This document shows, in pieces, positions 32,532-41,765 of a DNA stretch of 64,000 nucleotides. Both the position numbers and the translations under genes were made by a program. Where the stretch lies: contig ONKD01000008.1 of NCBI GenBank assembly GCA_900318345.1, positions 62,001 through 126,000 of the forward strand, in the 5' to 3' direction. This stretch comes from an uncultured Prevotellaceae bacterium (GTDB lineage: Bacteria > Bacteroidota > Bacteroidia > Bacteroidales > Muribaculaceae). Numbering within the stretch: the stretch's first letter is position 1; each line of letters begins with the position of its first letter. Under the pieces are notes generated by a model that was not told the DNA's origin, made no database searches, and saw only the letters and a list, made by a program, of their open reading frames with translations.

Positions 32532-35212
32532 TATCGTCCGCTTTGAGAGATCAATTCTTTCATGCGGCCGTTGAACTCGTCGGCCTTCATCAGCTGCTCG
32601 ATGGTCATGTGCATGCGGTAGCGCCAGTAGTGGCGGGGATTGGCTGGGATATTGATGCGCTCGGCATCGGCATCGGCCAGACGCAATTTCTCATCGATGG
32701 CAAGCCAGTCCTGCAACGAGAGCAGGCACAGCATCGACGGGCAGTTGAGGTGGGCGCGCACGATGTCATCGGCAAGCCAACCGGGCAACGGATGAGGAGC
32801 GGCATCACCACGCCACAGGGCCGAGTTGTAGTACTCCTGGGTGCGGTCCCAGTCCTCGTCCCACCACTGCCTCATCGTGGGCATATCGTGGGTCGAGATG
32901 GTGGCCACGCTGCGGTAGGGATTAATGTTGAGGTTGCCAAACTTGATGTGGTTGTCCTTGGGCATCGACTGGATTTCGAGGCTCAAGATGCGCAACTCGT
33001 TCATTACCCATGCCACGCAGTCGGGCACCATGCCCAAGTCCTCGGCGCACACGAGCATGCGGGTAGCTTGCACCAGTTTGGGCAGCTTCTTCATCGCCTC
33101 GTGGTACCAGAAGTCGTTGTTGCGGTGGTAGAAATACTCGTTGTATAGCTTGTTGAAGGCGGCCTTGTCATTATCGTAGAGCGCCTCATACACAAAGTCG
33201 AACTGCACCGAGATGCGCGGGTGGTATAGGGCGGGATTCTTGCGGTCGCGCACGAAGAGCACGTCGCTGATGAGGGCATATAACCCGTCGCGGATCCACA
33301 CGTCATCCTCGCTGTCCTTGCCGCGGAAGGCGGCTTCCACCTTGCGCTGGGTGTCATACTCGGGCTTCATGCGATAGATGTCGTCATGCACGCGCTCGAC
33401 ATATTTCTCACGCACGGTGTCGGCCCACTTGCCGAAGACGCGGTCCAGCACCCAGTCGGCGATGAAGGGCTGAGTCATCAGTTCCTCCTGGAAATTCAAG
33501 CCGTAGCTGCGGATTTCCTGGGCACTCATGCCCTGTGATGGCGAGAACTGTCCCAGCAGGCCGTGAACGGCATTGATGGGGATTTCCCAGATGCGGAAGA
33601 AGCCCAGCACGTGGTCGATGCGGTAAGCGTCGAAGTACTGCGCCATCTTGCGGAAACGCTTTACCCACCACTGGCAGCCGTCGGCAAGCATCACGTCCCA
33701 GTTATAGGTCGGGAAGCCCCAGTTCTGGCCGTTGGTCGAGAAGGCATCGGGTGGAGCACCCGCCTGGCCGTTAAGGTTGAAGTATTTGGGCTCTACCCAA
33801 GCCTCGACGCTGTCGCGGCTGATGCCGATGGGGATGTCACCCTTGAGGATCACGTGCTTGCTCTGGGCGTACTCGTGGGCACCGTGCATCTGCTTGTCGA
33901 GATAGAATTGTACGTAGTACCATAGGCTCGCCTCCTTGTAGGCCTTGGTGCGGGGATTGGCCATGGCGGCGCGCTCCTCGTCATCGAGGGTGTGGTGGTC
34001 GGGCCACTGGCTGAAGGTTGCCGTGCCATACAGGTCACGGTAGTGGCTGAAGGCGGCGTAGGGTACCAGCCAGTCCTCGTTGGCAGTAAAGAAGGCCTTG
34101 AACTCGTCGCTCTTGAGCACCTGAGCGCCCTCCTGTTCAAACAGCAGCCTCATGTACTCGCGCTTGGCGTTGTTCACGCGTTCATAGTCGATTTGGGGAA
34201 GCGCGTTGAGCTCTTTGCGCAGTTTCTCAAACTCGGCAGCACGTTTCTTGTCGGCCAGTTTGGGCAGTTGGCGCAGGTCCATGTACTGTGGGTGCAGGGC
34301 ATAGATGCTGATGCTGTTGTAGGGGTAGCTGTCGCTCCAGGTGTGGGTGATGGTGGTGTCGTTGATGGGCAACACCTGCAGGGCGCGCTGTCCCGTGCTG
34401 GCCACCCAGTCGACCATGAGCTTGAGGTCGCCGAAGTCACCCACGCCGAAGCTGCCCTCGCTGCGCAGCGAGAAAATGGGCACCACTGTACCCGCCAACT
34501 TGGCAGGGTAGAGGGGGAAATAGGCCTGCTGCAGCTCATAGACGATGTGCTCGCCGTCCTTGACCACGGGCATGAGCACCGTGCGGTTATCACCCGTCTC
34601 CCAGATGACCGCCTTGCCCTTGCCGCCCATGATGATAAACTTGAACTCGATCATCGCCTTCTTGAACGCGTTGGCATCAAGCGTGATGATCCACTCATTG
34701 TGGTTGTGCTCGACCATCTTGAGCGCCTTGTCCTCGTTCCAGTCGCCCAGGGCGGGCTCGTTGCCGACGATGCCCAGTGTCTCGCCCGTGCGCAGTTGCG
34801 GTGCGCGCACCTTGAGTTGCACACAGGTGGCAAATTTTGCCTTGGTCACCGCCTGTTGCTTGCGCAGGGCCACACAGTCGGTAAATGCCGAGCTGTAGAG
34901 GTAGCTGTCGTCGGGCAGGTCGTTCCAGTGGTCATAGGTGATGTATCTTGTCGCCTTGGTGGCATTCATGTCCAGGCGGTGAGGCATAACCATCCACTCG
35001 TGGCGCACCTCCTTGCCCTCACGTTCAATGCTATAGTAGTAATCGATTTGGCCAGCCTTGGCGGGCACATCGATGTCACATTTCCATGATTTGTCGTTGG
35101 CGGGCTTCATAGCATGACGGGAAACCTTGTCAGGCGCCGCGCTGTCGATGATATTGAGTACGATGTTCTCACCGTAGACGGTGCTGTACTCTAGGTTGAA
35201 TCTTACTTTCAT
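32531..35212 (-). CDS. malQ: 4-alpha-glucanotransferase (GH77) with N-terminal starch-binding domains
   Basis: An 893-residue cytoplasmic enzyme that transfers glucan segments between maltodextrins. Two CBM20-like domains fill about residues 1-240 (the second shows GIVGNEPALGDWNEDKA). The GH77 barrel follows, with the nucleophile in DAYRIDHVLGFFRIWEIP, the acid/base Glu in AEDLGMVPDCV and the third acid in HDMPTMRQWWDE. The CBM20 architecture is typical of Bacteroidetes and plant DPE2-like enzymes. It is central in the transporter-malQ-pulA operon, 26 bases after the transporter gene. Confidence 0.92.
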   Translation of the reverse strand: MKVRFNLEYSTVYGENIVLNIIDSAAPDKVSRHAMKPANDKSWKCDIDVPAKAGQIDYYYSIEREGKEVRHEWMVMPHRLDMNATKATRYITYDHWNDLPDDSYLYSSAFTDCVALRKQQAVTKAKFATCVQLKVRAPQLRTGETLGIVGNEPALGDWNEDKALKMVEHNHNEWIITLDANAFKKAMIEFKFIIMGGKGKAVIWETGDNRTVLMPVVKDGEHIVYELQQAYFPLYPAKLAGTVVPIFSLRSEGSFGVGDFGDLKLMVDWVASTGQRALQVLPINDTTITHTWSDSYPYNSISIYALHPQYMDLRQLPKLADKKRAAEFEKLRKELNALPQIDYERVNNAKREYMRLLFEQEGAQVLKSDEFKAFFTANEDWLVPYAAFSHYRDLYGTATFSQWPDHHTLDDEERAAMANPRTKAYKEASLWYYVQFYLDKQMHGAHEYAQSKHVILKGDIPIGISRDSVEAWVEPKYFNLNGQAGAPPDAFSTNGQNWGFPTYNWDVMLADGCQWWVKRFRKMAQYFDAYRIDHVLGFFRIWEIPINAVHGLLGQFSPSQGMSAQEIRSYGLNFQEELMTQPFIADWVLDRVFGKWADTVREKYVERVHDDIYRMKPEYDTQRKVEAAFRGKDSEDDVWIRDGLYALISDVLFVRDRKNPALYHPRISVQFDFVYEALYDNDKAAFNKLYNEYFYHRNNDFWYHEAMKKLPKLVQATRMLVCAEDLGMVPDCVAWVMNELRILSLEIQSMPKDNHIKFGNLNINPYRSVATISTHDMPTMRQWWDEDWDRTQEYYNSALWRGDAAPHPLPGWLADDIVRAHLNCPSMLCLLSLQDWLAIDEKLRLADADAERINIPANPRHYWRYRMHMTIEQLMKADEFNGRMKELISQSGR

Positions 35213-35238
35213 AGTTATAAAATTATAGTTTCAGTTTT

Positions 35239-36567
35239 TTATTTGTTGCGTTTCTTGTCCTCGATGATGAACACGCAGGCGGCGCCCACGACAAGCAGGA
35301 TGCCAGCCAGCAGGAGCATGTTGCCCTGAACACTGCCCATGGAAGCCAGCAGCACACCACCTAGCGCGGCAGCGATAATCTGCGGGATGCAGATGGTGCA
35401 GTTGAACAGGCCCAGTGCGGTGCCCATGCGGCTGCTGCCCTCAAAGGCGTTGGTCACCAGTGTGAAGGGCATGGCCAGCATGGCTGCCCATGCGAAGCCG
35501 ATGAGGAAGTAGGGCACGAACAACATGTACTGGTTGTGGATAAAGGGAACCATGGCGAAGCCGATGCCACCGATGACAAGGCTCAAGGCATAAGCCACCT
35601 TGATGTTCTTGAACTGAGGCAGCACGACGGCCCACAGCACACTGCCGATGGCCTGCACGGCGAAGAGGATGCCCACCCAGTTGCCGGCCTGCTGGTAACC
35701 CTCGCTTGCGGCGTCGGTGGTGCCCCAGACGGTGTCAGCAATGGTGCCGTTGGTGTAAGTCCACATGTACATGAAGGCTGCCCAGCAGAAAAATTGTACC
35801 AAGCCCACCTCAAAGAACACCTTGATGGCGTGCTTGCGCTGAGCGGAACTCATCTCGGTGGCATTCTCGCTCTGGCCGTCGGCATTGGCGGCGGCGTTAA
35901 ACTCGGCCATCTCAGCAGGAGTGTATTCCTTCACATTGCTGATGGTGTAGATGACGCACAGGATGAGGATGGCCGCTCCCACATAGAATGACCACTTCAC
36001 GCTATCGGGCACGACACCCTCGGGGGCCACGTTGGCAATGCCGATGGCTGTGAACAGGAACGGGAAAATATAGCCCACCAACGAGCCCGCGTTGCACAGG
36101 AATGACTGGATCGAGTAGGCCTTGGCCTTCTGTTTCTCGTTGACCATGTCGCCCACCATCATCTTGAAGGGCTGCATCGCCATGTTGATGCTCGTGTCAA
36201 GGAACATGAGGGCAATCAGGCCAAAGATCATCGCGCCAGCAAGCGTCAGGCCGAAGGAGCCGGCGTTGGGCAGCAGGCACATCACAATCACTGCAGCCAG
36301 GGCACCGATGAGCAGATAGGGGATGCGGCGTCCAAAACGGCCTAGCCACGTCTTGTCACTGAAATAGCCCACTAGCGGCTGCACTACCATACCCATGAGT
36401 GGCGGCAGGATCCAAAAGTAACTTAGGTTGTGCGGGTCAGCACCCAAGGTCGCGAAGATGCGGCTGATGTTGGCACTCTGCAAGGCATAAGCGATTTGCA
36501 CGCCAAAGAATCCAAAGCTGATGTTCCACAGCTGGTTGAATTTTAAATCTGGTTTAGTCTTCAACAT
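35239..36567 (-). CDS. MFS transporter of the SLC45/GPH type, probably for maltose or maltodextrin
   Basis: A 442-residue inner-membrane protein with 12 hydrophobic segments. The start (LWNISFGFFGVQIAYALQSANISRIF is the first membrane stretch), GYFSDKTWLGRFGRRIPYLL in loop 2-3, and TSINMAMQPFKMMVGDMV match the SLC45-like sugar transporters found beside malQ in Bacteroidetes. Substrate assignment rests on the operon with malQ and pulA. It has its own promoter and a LacI-type palindrome upstream. Confidence 0.85.
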   Translation of the reverse strand: MLKTKPDLKFNQLWNISFGFFGVQIAYALQSANISRIFATLGADPHNLSYFWILPPLMGMVVQPLVGYFSDKTWLGRFGRRIPYLLIGALAAVIVMCLLPNAGSFGLTLAGAMIFGLIALMFLDTSINMAMQPFKMMVGDMVNEKQKAKAYSIQSFLCNAGSLVGYIFPFLFTAIGIANVAPEGVVPDSVKWSFYVGAAILILCVIYTISNVKEYTPAEMAEFNAAANADGQSENATEMSSAQRKHAIKVFFEVGLVQFFCWAAFMYMWTYTNGTIADTVWGTTDAASEGYQQAGNWVGILFAVQAIGSVLWAVVLPQFKNIKVAYALSLVIGGIGFAMVPFIHNQYMLFVPYFLIGFAWAAMLAMPFTLVTNAFEGSSRMGTALGLFNCTICIPQIIAAALGGVLLASMGSVQGNMLLLAGILLVVGAACVFIIEDKKRNK

Positions 36568-36625
36568 AATGATGTATTTTTAAGTGTTAAGTGATAATTT
36601 CGTCGGTAAATTGGGTTAGCACCTA

Positions 36626-36633
36626 CAAAAATA
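36626..36633 (-). promoter_or_regulatory. -7 promoter box of the maltodextrin operon
   Basis: CAAAAATA is TATTTTTG on the minus strand, 58 bases before the transporter start and 47 bases downstream (in transcription order) of the palindrome at 36681. Confidence 0.55.
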
Positions 36634-36680
36634 ACAAATATTCTCTCAAAATTATTATAAATAATGTATTTGGTGCTGAA

Positions 36681-36706
36681 AAAATCAATGCAACCGATTG
36701 CATTGA
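36681..36706. promoter_or_regulatory. LacI-family-type operator palindrome
   Basis: AATCAATGCAA (36681-36691) and TTGCATTGATT (36696-36706) are perfect inverted repeats around CCGA. The centre, TGCAACCGATTGCA, fits the CpG-centred pattern of LacI/CcpA-type operators (TGNAANCGNTTNCA). Lying upstream of the -7 box of the maltodextrin operon, it is a candidate site for a MalR-like regulator, which is not encoded in this window. Confidence 0.7.
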
Positions 36707-36756
36707 TTCTGGGGCGAGTCACAAGGCGGTGGCCAATCACATGATGGTGTTACACG

Positions 36757-36830
36757 GAGGGAACGGAAATAACGGATAAAACGGAGGGTACGGATAAAAC
36801 GGATATAATGGAGATAACGGGAGGGGGAGG
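36757..36830 (+). repeat. Degenerate ACGGA/AACGG tandem repeat
   Basis: Units of 9-12 bases with the core ACGGA (GGAACGGAAATAACGGATAAAACGG is read in overlapping pieces: GGAACGGAAATAACGG, then ATAAAACGG) recur about eight times between 36757 and 36830 in the otherwise gene-free stretch 36568-37017. No further function is seen there except the two promoters and the operator. Confidence 0.6.
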
Positions 36831-36977
36831 ATTATTAAAAGATATTATTTTAAAACAGTGACTTAGTGCCTTGACGCCTTAGCGTGAGGCGTTATCGAAT
36901 GCGTTTGGCCGAAAAGCCACTTTTTGCTGTTTGGACATTTGAGCCGATGGGAGTTTGGTAGTGTGGGAGGAAATGTG

Positions 36978-36985
36978 TACCTTTG
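36978..36985 (+). promoter_or_regulatory. Promoter of ychF
   Basis: TACCTTTG, with TTTG at 36954-36957 exactly 20 bases upstream: a full -33/-7 pair. The start codon of ychF follows 32 bases later. Confidence 0.75.
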
Positions 36986-37017
36986 CAGGCTGAAAATAAA
37001 TAAAACGATATAAAGAC

Positions 37018-38121
37018 ATGTCATTACAATGTGGAATTGTGGGCTTGCCCAACGTGGGTAAATCCACCCTGTTCAACTGCTTGTCGAATGCCAAGGCGCA
37101 GTCGGCCAACTTCCCGTTTTGCACCATCGAGCCCAATGTGGGCGTGATCACGGTGCCCGATGAGCGTCTCAATGAGCTGGCCAAACTGGTCAACCCGGCG
37201 CGCATTGTTCCCACCACGGTAGAGATCGTTGACATCGCGGGTCTCGTCAAGGGCGCGAGCCGCGGCGAGGGCCTGGGCAACAAGTTCTTGGGCAACATCC
37301 GTGAGACCGATGCCATCATCCATGTGCTGCGCTGCTTTGACGACGACAACGTGACTCACGTTGACGGCACCGTCGATCCCGTGCGTGACAAGGAGGTCAT
37401 TGACTTGGAGCTGCAGTTGCGCGACCTGGAAACCATAGAGAGCCGCATCAACCGCGTGCAAAAACAGGCCCAGACCGGTGGCGACCGTGAGGCCAAGGCA
37501 CAGTATGAGGTCTTGAAGCGCTACAAGGAAGCGCTAGAGCAAGGCCGCAGTGCCCGCACGGTTGAACTCGTCAACAAGGACGAGGAGAAAATCGCCCATG
37601 AGCTGTTCCTGCTGACCAACAAGCCGGTGCTGTATGTGTGCAACGTTGACGACAAGAGCGCCGTGAACGGCAACGCCTATGTTGACGCCGTGCGTGAGGC
37701 TGTGAAGGACGAGAACGCCCAAATCCTGGTGGTTGCCGCCCAGACCGAGAGCGAGATCGCCGAGCTGGAGGACTATGAGGAGCGCCAGATGTTCCTGAGC
37801 GAGATCGGGCTCGAGGAGAGCGGTGTGAACCGCATCATCAAGGCGGCCTATGCCCTGTTGAACCTGGAGACCTTCCTTACCGCTGGTCCCAAGGAGGTGC
37901 GCGCGTGGACTTTCCGTCGTGGCAGCAAGGCGCCGCAGTGTGCAGGTGTCATCCATAGTGATTTTGAGCGTGGTTTCATCCGTGCCGAAATCATCAAGTA
38001 TGACGACTACATCCATTATGGCAGTGAGGCTGCTGTGAAAGAGGCCGGCAAGATGCACATCGAGGGCAAGGAGTATGTGATGCAGGACGGCGACATTGTG
38101 GTGTTCCGCTTCAACGTCTAG
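37018..38121 (+). CDS. ychF: Redox-regulated ATPase YchF (Obg-family P-loop protein)
   Basis: A 367-residue cytoplasmic P-loop NTPase of near-universal distribution that associates with ribosomes and, unlike other Obg-like proteins, prefers ATP. GIVGLPNVGKSTLFNCL is the P-loop, DIAGLVKGAS is switch II, and a coiled-coil insertion covers about residues 130-190. The TGS domain is at the end (KEVRAWTFRRGSKAPQCAG, GKEYVMQDGDIVVFRF). It is followed 36 bases later by a glycosyltransferase gene on the same strand and may share its promoter. Confidence 0.96.
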   Translation: MSLQCGIVGLPNVGKSTLFNCLSNAKAQSANFPFCTIEPNVGVITVPDERLNELAKLVNPARIVPTTVEIVDIAGLVKGASRGEGLGNKFLGNIRETDAIIHVLRCFDDDNVTHVDGTVDPVRDKEVIDLELQLRDLETIESRINRVQKQAQTGGDREAKAQYEVLKRYKEALEQGRSARTVELVNKDEEKIAHELFLLTNKPVLYVCNVDDKSAVNGNAYVDAVREAVKDENAQILVVAAQTESEIAELEDYEERQMFLSEIGLEESGVNRIIKAAYALLNLETFLTAGPKEVRAWTFRRGSKAPQCAGVIHSDFERGFIRAEIIKYDDYIHYGSEAAVKEAGKMHIEGKEYVMQDGDIVVFRFNV

Positions 38122-38157
38122 TGACATCTCCATCGACAAGGGCAAGAATCATTGATA

Positions 38158-39363
38158 ATGGCTAAACGAGTACTCCTGGTCAATAAGTTCTATTATCCGC
38201 GTGGCGGCGACTGTGTGGTGGTCATCAACACCGAGCAGTTGTTGCGCGATAACGGCGTGGACGCTGAGGTATTTGCCATGGCCTACCCTGAGAACCTGCC
38301 CGCCCGTTTCCAGGACAAGTTTGCCAGTGAGGTGACCTTTAGCGGAGGCATAGGCAACCGCTTGGGTGCCCTCCGCCGCACCCTGGGCATGGACGATGTG
38401 CGCCAGCGTTTTGAGGCCGTACTCGACGAGTTCCAGCCCGATGTGGTTCACTTGCACAACATACACAGCTACCTCTCGCCCGTGGTGGGTCAGATGGCTC
38501 ATCGTCGCGGCATCCGCGTGGTGTGGACCCTGCACGATTACAAGCTGCTGTGTCCCCGATATGACTGCCTGCGTGACGGCAAGCCCTGTGAGCAGTGTGT
38601 CGCCTGCAACACGAATGGTGTCATCGAGCACCGTTGCATGAAGGGGTCGCTCCCTGCCAGCGCGGTGGCAAAGTTGGAGGCCATCAAGTGGAATCGTCGC
38701 ATCCTGGAGCAGAACACCGACCTGTTCGTCTGCCCCAGCCGGTTCATGGCCAACATGATGAAGAAGGGTGGATTTGACGACTCTAAAACGGTTGTGCTCA
38801 ACAACTTCCTTGATCCCGTCAAGCTCGAGCAATATCAAGGGTTGGACAGCGCAGCGCCGCGCGAGGACTATTACTGCTATGTGGGCAGGCTTTCGTCTGA
38901 GAAAGGTGTTGAAGACTTCTTGGCCGCTGCTGCTCGGTTGCCCTATAAACTCAAGGTCGCCGGTGGAGGCCCCTTGGAGTCCCAGCTGCGTCAGCGCTAT
39001 GCTGGCAATGACAATATCGAGTTCCTGGGCATCATCGACGCTGTCGAGGTGGCCCGCTTGCTGGCCGGGGCGCGCCTGAGCGTCGTGCCGTCGCAGTGCT
39101 ATGACAATAACCCGCTGAGCGTGGTCGAGTCACTGTGTGCCGGCACACCCGTGGCGGGTTCGTTTATCGGTGGCATTCCCGAGCTGATAGATGGCAATAA
39201 TGGTTGTACCTTCAAGGCATTTGACCAGCAGGCGATAGCCGATACTGTCACAGTCATGATGAAGCGGGAGTGGGATTACAGCAAAATTGCTGCCGATGCG
39301 CTCAAGCGCTTCAGCCCCGCCGCTCACCTGAGTGTGCTGACAAAAGAAATCTATGGTTTTTGA
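38158..39363 (+). CDS. Glycosyltransferase family 4 protein
   Basis: A 401-residue GT-B enzyme. The N-terminal domain starts VLLVNKFYYPRGGDCVV. The middle has a cysteine-rich stretch (CPRYDCLRDGKPCEQCVAC), as in related Bacteroidetes GT4 enzymes. The C-terminal nucleotide-sugar domain has YVGRLSSEKGVEDFL, and NNPLSVVESLCAGTPV carries the conserved Glu. Donor and acceptor unknown. The ATG at 38158 (MAKRVLLVNKF) is preferred over the one six bases earlier. First of three plus-strand genes (GT4, radical SAM, GT4). Confidence 0.9.
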   Translation: MAKRVLLVNKFYYPRGGDCVVVINTEQLLRDNGVDAEVFAMAYPENLPARFQDKFASEVTFSGGIGNRLGALRRTLGMDDVRQRFEAVLDEFQPDVVHLHNIHSYLSPVVGQMAHRRGIRVVWTLHDYKLLCPRYDCLRDGKPCEQCVACNTNGVIEHRCMKGSLPASAVAKLEAIKWNRRILEQNTDLFVCPSRFMANMMKKGGFDDSKTVVLNNFLDPVKLEQYQGLDSAAPREDYYCYVGRLSSEKGVEDFLAAAARLPYKLKVAGGGPLESQLRQRYAGNDNIEFLGIIDAVEVARLLAGARLSVVPSQCYDNNPLSVVESLCAGTPVAGSFIGGIPELIDGNNGCTFKAFDQQAIADTVTVMMKREWDYSKIAADALKRFSPAAHLSVLTKEIYGF

Positions 39364-39450
39364 TTACATATTTCATTTTTTTTGTCATGTTTGCACAATA
39401 TTTCACAACTCATGTAGTTTAATAGTTGTAATAGCTTATTGACGATAGCG

Positions 39451-40458
39451 ATGAAGAATGTGATTCAGGGTAGTCTGATCACGACTTTCAGGTGCAATGC
39501 GCAATGCAACATGTGCAATATCTGGAAGTTCCAGACCAACCCGAACGAAGAAATAGATGCCTCCTACTATGAGAAACTGCCCGCGGGGTTGAGAATCAAC
39601 ATCACGGGTGGCGAGCCCACGTTGCGCAAGGACATCGACAAGATTTTTGAAATTCTTTATCCCAAATCCCGACTTCTTGAGCTGAGCACCAACGGTTACA
39701 ACACTCAAAAAATCGTTGAGCTGGCCAACAAATATCCTAACATTCTCATCCGCGTGAGCGTCGAGGGTCTGCCCAAGATCAACGATGCCAAGCGCGGCAT
39801 CAAGGACGGTTTTGACCATGCCTTGCGTACCATGCTGGAATTGAAGAAGACCAAGTGCAAGAACATCGGTTTCTCGGTGGTCATCTCGCCCGATAACTAC
39901 ATGGACCTGCTGCACCTTTATGACCTGTGTGTGGCCTTGGATGTGGAATTGGGCAACTCGGCAGTCCACAACTCGTGGTACTTCCACAAGGAGGACAACC
40001 AGATTGAGAGCGAGGAGGCGTTGCGTCAACATGAGCTATTCGTCAAGGCCCTGCTCACGAGCAAGCGCCGCCACTTCAAGGACCGCTTGAAGGACTATGG
40101 CCGTGCCTACTTCAACCGCTCGATTCACCGTCGCCTGCGTGGTGACACCGACGAGTATCGTCCGCCCTGCGGCGCGTTGAGCGACTTCTTCTTCATTGAC
40201 CCATGGGGCAATGTCACCCCCTGCAACGGCAGTGGCGAGGAGTGGAAACTGGGCAACATCAAGGAAGATACCCTTGAAAACATCCTGGCCAGTGATAAAG
40301 CCAAGGCAGCGATGGAGAAAGTGCGCAACTGCAAGCGCAACTGTACCTTTATTGTCACCGAGCGTCACGACATGGTGCGTCGTCCCTGGGTGCCCATCAT
40401 GTGGATTATCAAGAACAAGTGGCGCACGTTTAAGGGTAAGGACATTTGCTGGGACTAG
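39451..40458 (+). CDS. Radical SAM protein with SPASM-type C-terminal iron-sulfur domain
   Basis: A 335-residue enzyme. FRCNAQCNMCNIW near residue 20 is the CxxxCxxC motif binding the SAM [4Fe-4S] cluster, and NITGGEPTLRKDI is the GGE motif. A SPASM-like end supplies further cysteines: PPCGALSDFFFIDPWGNVTPCNG is split as PPCGALSDF and GNVTPCNG, followed by CKRNC. SPASM enzymes modify peptides, proteins or small molecules; the substrate here is unknown. The start at 39451 (MKNVIQGSL) is the first ATG in frame. It stands between two glycosyltransferases, so a role in polysaccharide or glycoprotein building is inferred. Confidence 0.85.
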   Translation: MKNVIQGSLITTFRCNAQCNMCNIWKFQTNPNEEIDASYYEKLPAGLRINITGGEPTLRKDIDKIFEILYPKSRLLELSTNGYNTQKIVELANKYPNILIRVSVEGLPKINDAKRGIKDGFDHALRTMLELKKTKCKNIGFSVVISPDNYMDLLHLYDLCVALDVELGNSAVHNSWYFHKEDNQIESEEALRQHELFVKALLTSKRRHFKDRLKDYGRAYFNRSIHRRLRGDTDEYRPPCGALSDFFFIDPWGNVTPCNGSGEEWKLGNIKEDTLENILASDKAKAAMEKVRNCKRNCTFIVTERHDMVRRPWVPIMWIIKNKWRTFKGKDICWD

Positions 40459-40465
40459 CGCTTTT

Positions 40466-40640
40466 TAGTTAATAGTTAATAGTGAACAGTTAATAGTTGG
40501 GCATCCGCATTCAACTTTGCACTTTATCTTCAAACTCCTAACTCCTAACTCCTAACTCCTAACTTCAAACTCCTAACTTCTAACTTCTAACTTCAAACTC
40601 CTAACTCCTAACCTTTAACCTTTAACCAGTAACCTTCAAC
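40466..40640 (+). repeat. Heptamer repeat arrays between radical SAM and GT4 genes
   Basis: First a short array of AGTTAAT-type units (40466-40500), then about 14 copies of CTCCTAA, CTTCTAA, CTTCAAA or CTTTAAC in tandem (40531-40640). The unit length is 7 bases, as in the GATTAGT arrays at 30129 and 30573. The array ends 12 bases before the next start codon. Confidence 0.85.
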
Positions 40641-40652
40641 CTTTATCTTGCA

Positions 40653-41741
40653 ATGAAAACGGTAGCGGTCATCGGCACGCGTGGTTTCCCTGGCATCCAG
40701 GGCGGTGTCGAGGCTCATAGCTATCACCTGTACACCCGCATGAGCGATGTGAACGTCAGGCTGTACCGCCGCCGGGCCTATCTCACACCGCAATCCTCCC
40801 AAGCTTTTCCCAACATCGAGTATATAGACTTGCCCTCGACGCGCGTTAAGGGCTTTGAGGCTGTGTGGCACACCTTGCTGAGCGTGTTGCACATCCTTTT
40901 TCACCGCCCCGACGTGGTTCACATCCATAACATAGGGCCGGGCATGTTCGCCCCGATATTGCGCCTCTTTGGCCTGCCCGTGGTGCTGACCTATCACAGC
41001 CCTAACTATGAGCACGCCAAGTGGAGCGCTCCCGCCCGCTGGCTGTTGCGCCAATGCGAGAAATTGTCGCTGCGCTTCAGCAACCGCGTTATCTTCGTTA
41101 ACAAGTACCAGATGGAGAAGTGCGGAGCCCTCGGCAAGAGCGTCTTTGTCCCCAATGGCATCGACTCGGTGACTGCCAGTGACTCAACCTCATTTCTTGA
41201 GAAGCATGGCATCCATCAGGGCGAGTACTTGCTGGCCGTGGGAAGGCTGACGCCCGAGAAAGGCCTGCAATACCTCGTTGAGGCGGCTAACCGTCTGCCG
41301 CAGGTTACCCAGGTTGTCATCGCCGGTGCCAGCGACCATGACGACAGCTACCGCAGGCTGCTCGAACAGGTCGATACAGGACACAAAGTCGTTTTTACCG
41401 GTTTCACGACTGGCGAGGACTTGCGCCAGCTTTACAGCCATGCCCGCGCCCTGGTGCTCCCCTCGGTCAACGAGGGATTTCCCATGGTGATGCTCGAGGC
41501 CATGGCCTATGGTCTGCCCATCGTGTGCAGCGACATCCCCGGCACACGTCAGGTCGAGCTCCCCGAGCAGGACTACTTTACCATGGGCAATGTCGATTCC
41601 CTCACGGCTGCTTTGACCCGCCTATTGGCCGAGCCCACACATGAGCAGCACTACGACCTCACCCATTACAACTGGGATCACATCGCCGCACTCACCCGCC
41701 AACAATATCAACTGGCGATGTCAAGCACAGGTAATCAATAA
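40653..41741 (+). CDS. Glycosyltransferase family 4 protein (DUF1972-type N-terminus)
   Basis: A 362-residue GT-B enzyme. The start, VAVIGTRGFPGIQGGVEAHS, is the DUF1972 signature of rhamnosyl- and related transferases. The C-terminal domain has LAVGRLTPEKGLQYLVEAA and NEGFPMVMLEAMAYG (the E-x7-E pair). It probably adds a sugar to a lipid-linked exopolysaccharide repeat unit in the cytoplasm; the sugar cannot be named. Preceded by the heptamer array and followed by one of the dispersed repeat elements. Confidence 0.9.
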   Translation: MKTVAVIGTRGFPGIQGGVEAHSYHLYTRMSDVNVRLYRRRAYLTPQSSQAFPNIEYIDLPSTRVKGFEAVWHTLLSVLHILFHRPDVVHIHNIGPGMFAPILRLFGLPVVLTYHSPNYEHAKWSAPARWLLRQCEKLSLRFSNRVIFVNKYQMEKCGALGKSVFVPNGIDSVTASDSTSFLEKHGIHQGEYLLAVGRLTPEKGLQYLVEAANRLPQVTQVVIAGASDHDDSYRRLLEQVDTGHKVVFTGFTTGEDLRQLYSHARALVLPSVNEGFPMVMLEAMAYGLPIVCSDIPGTRQVELPEQDYFTMGNVDSLTAALTRLLAEPTHEQHYDLTHYNWDHIAALTRQQYQLAMSSTGNQ

Positions 41742-41765
41742 CATTCTTTTGTATTGGTAAAAAAG

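Noticed and set aside
33992-35089. 365-codon open frame antisense to malQ
   Set aside because: Shadow of the 4-alpha-glucanotransferase coding strand; no recognisable domain.
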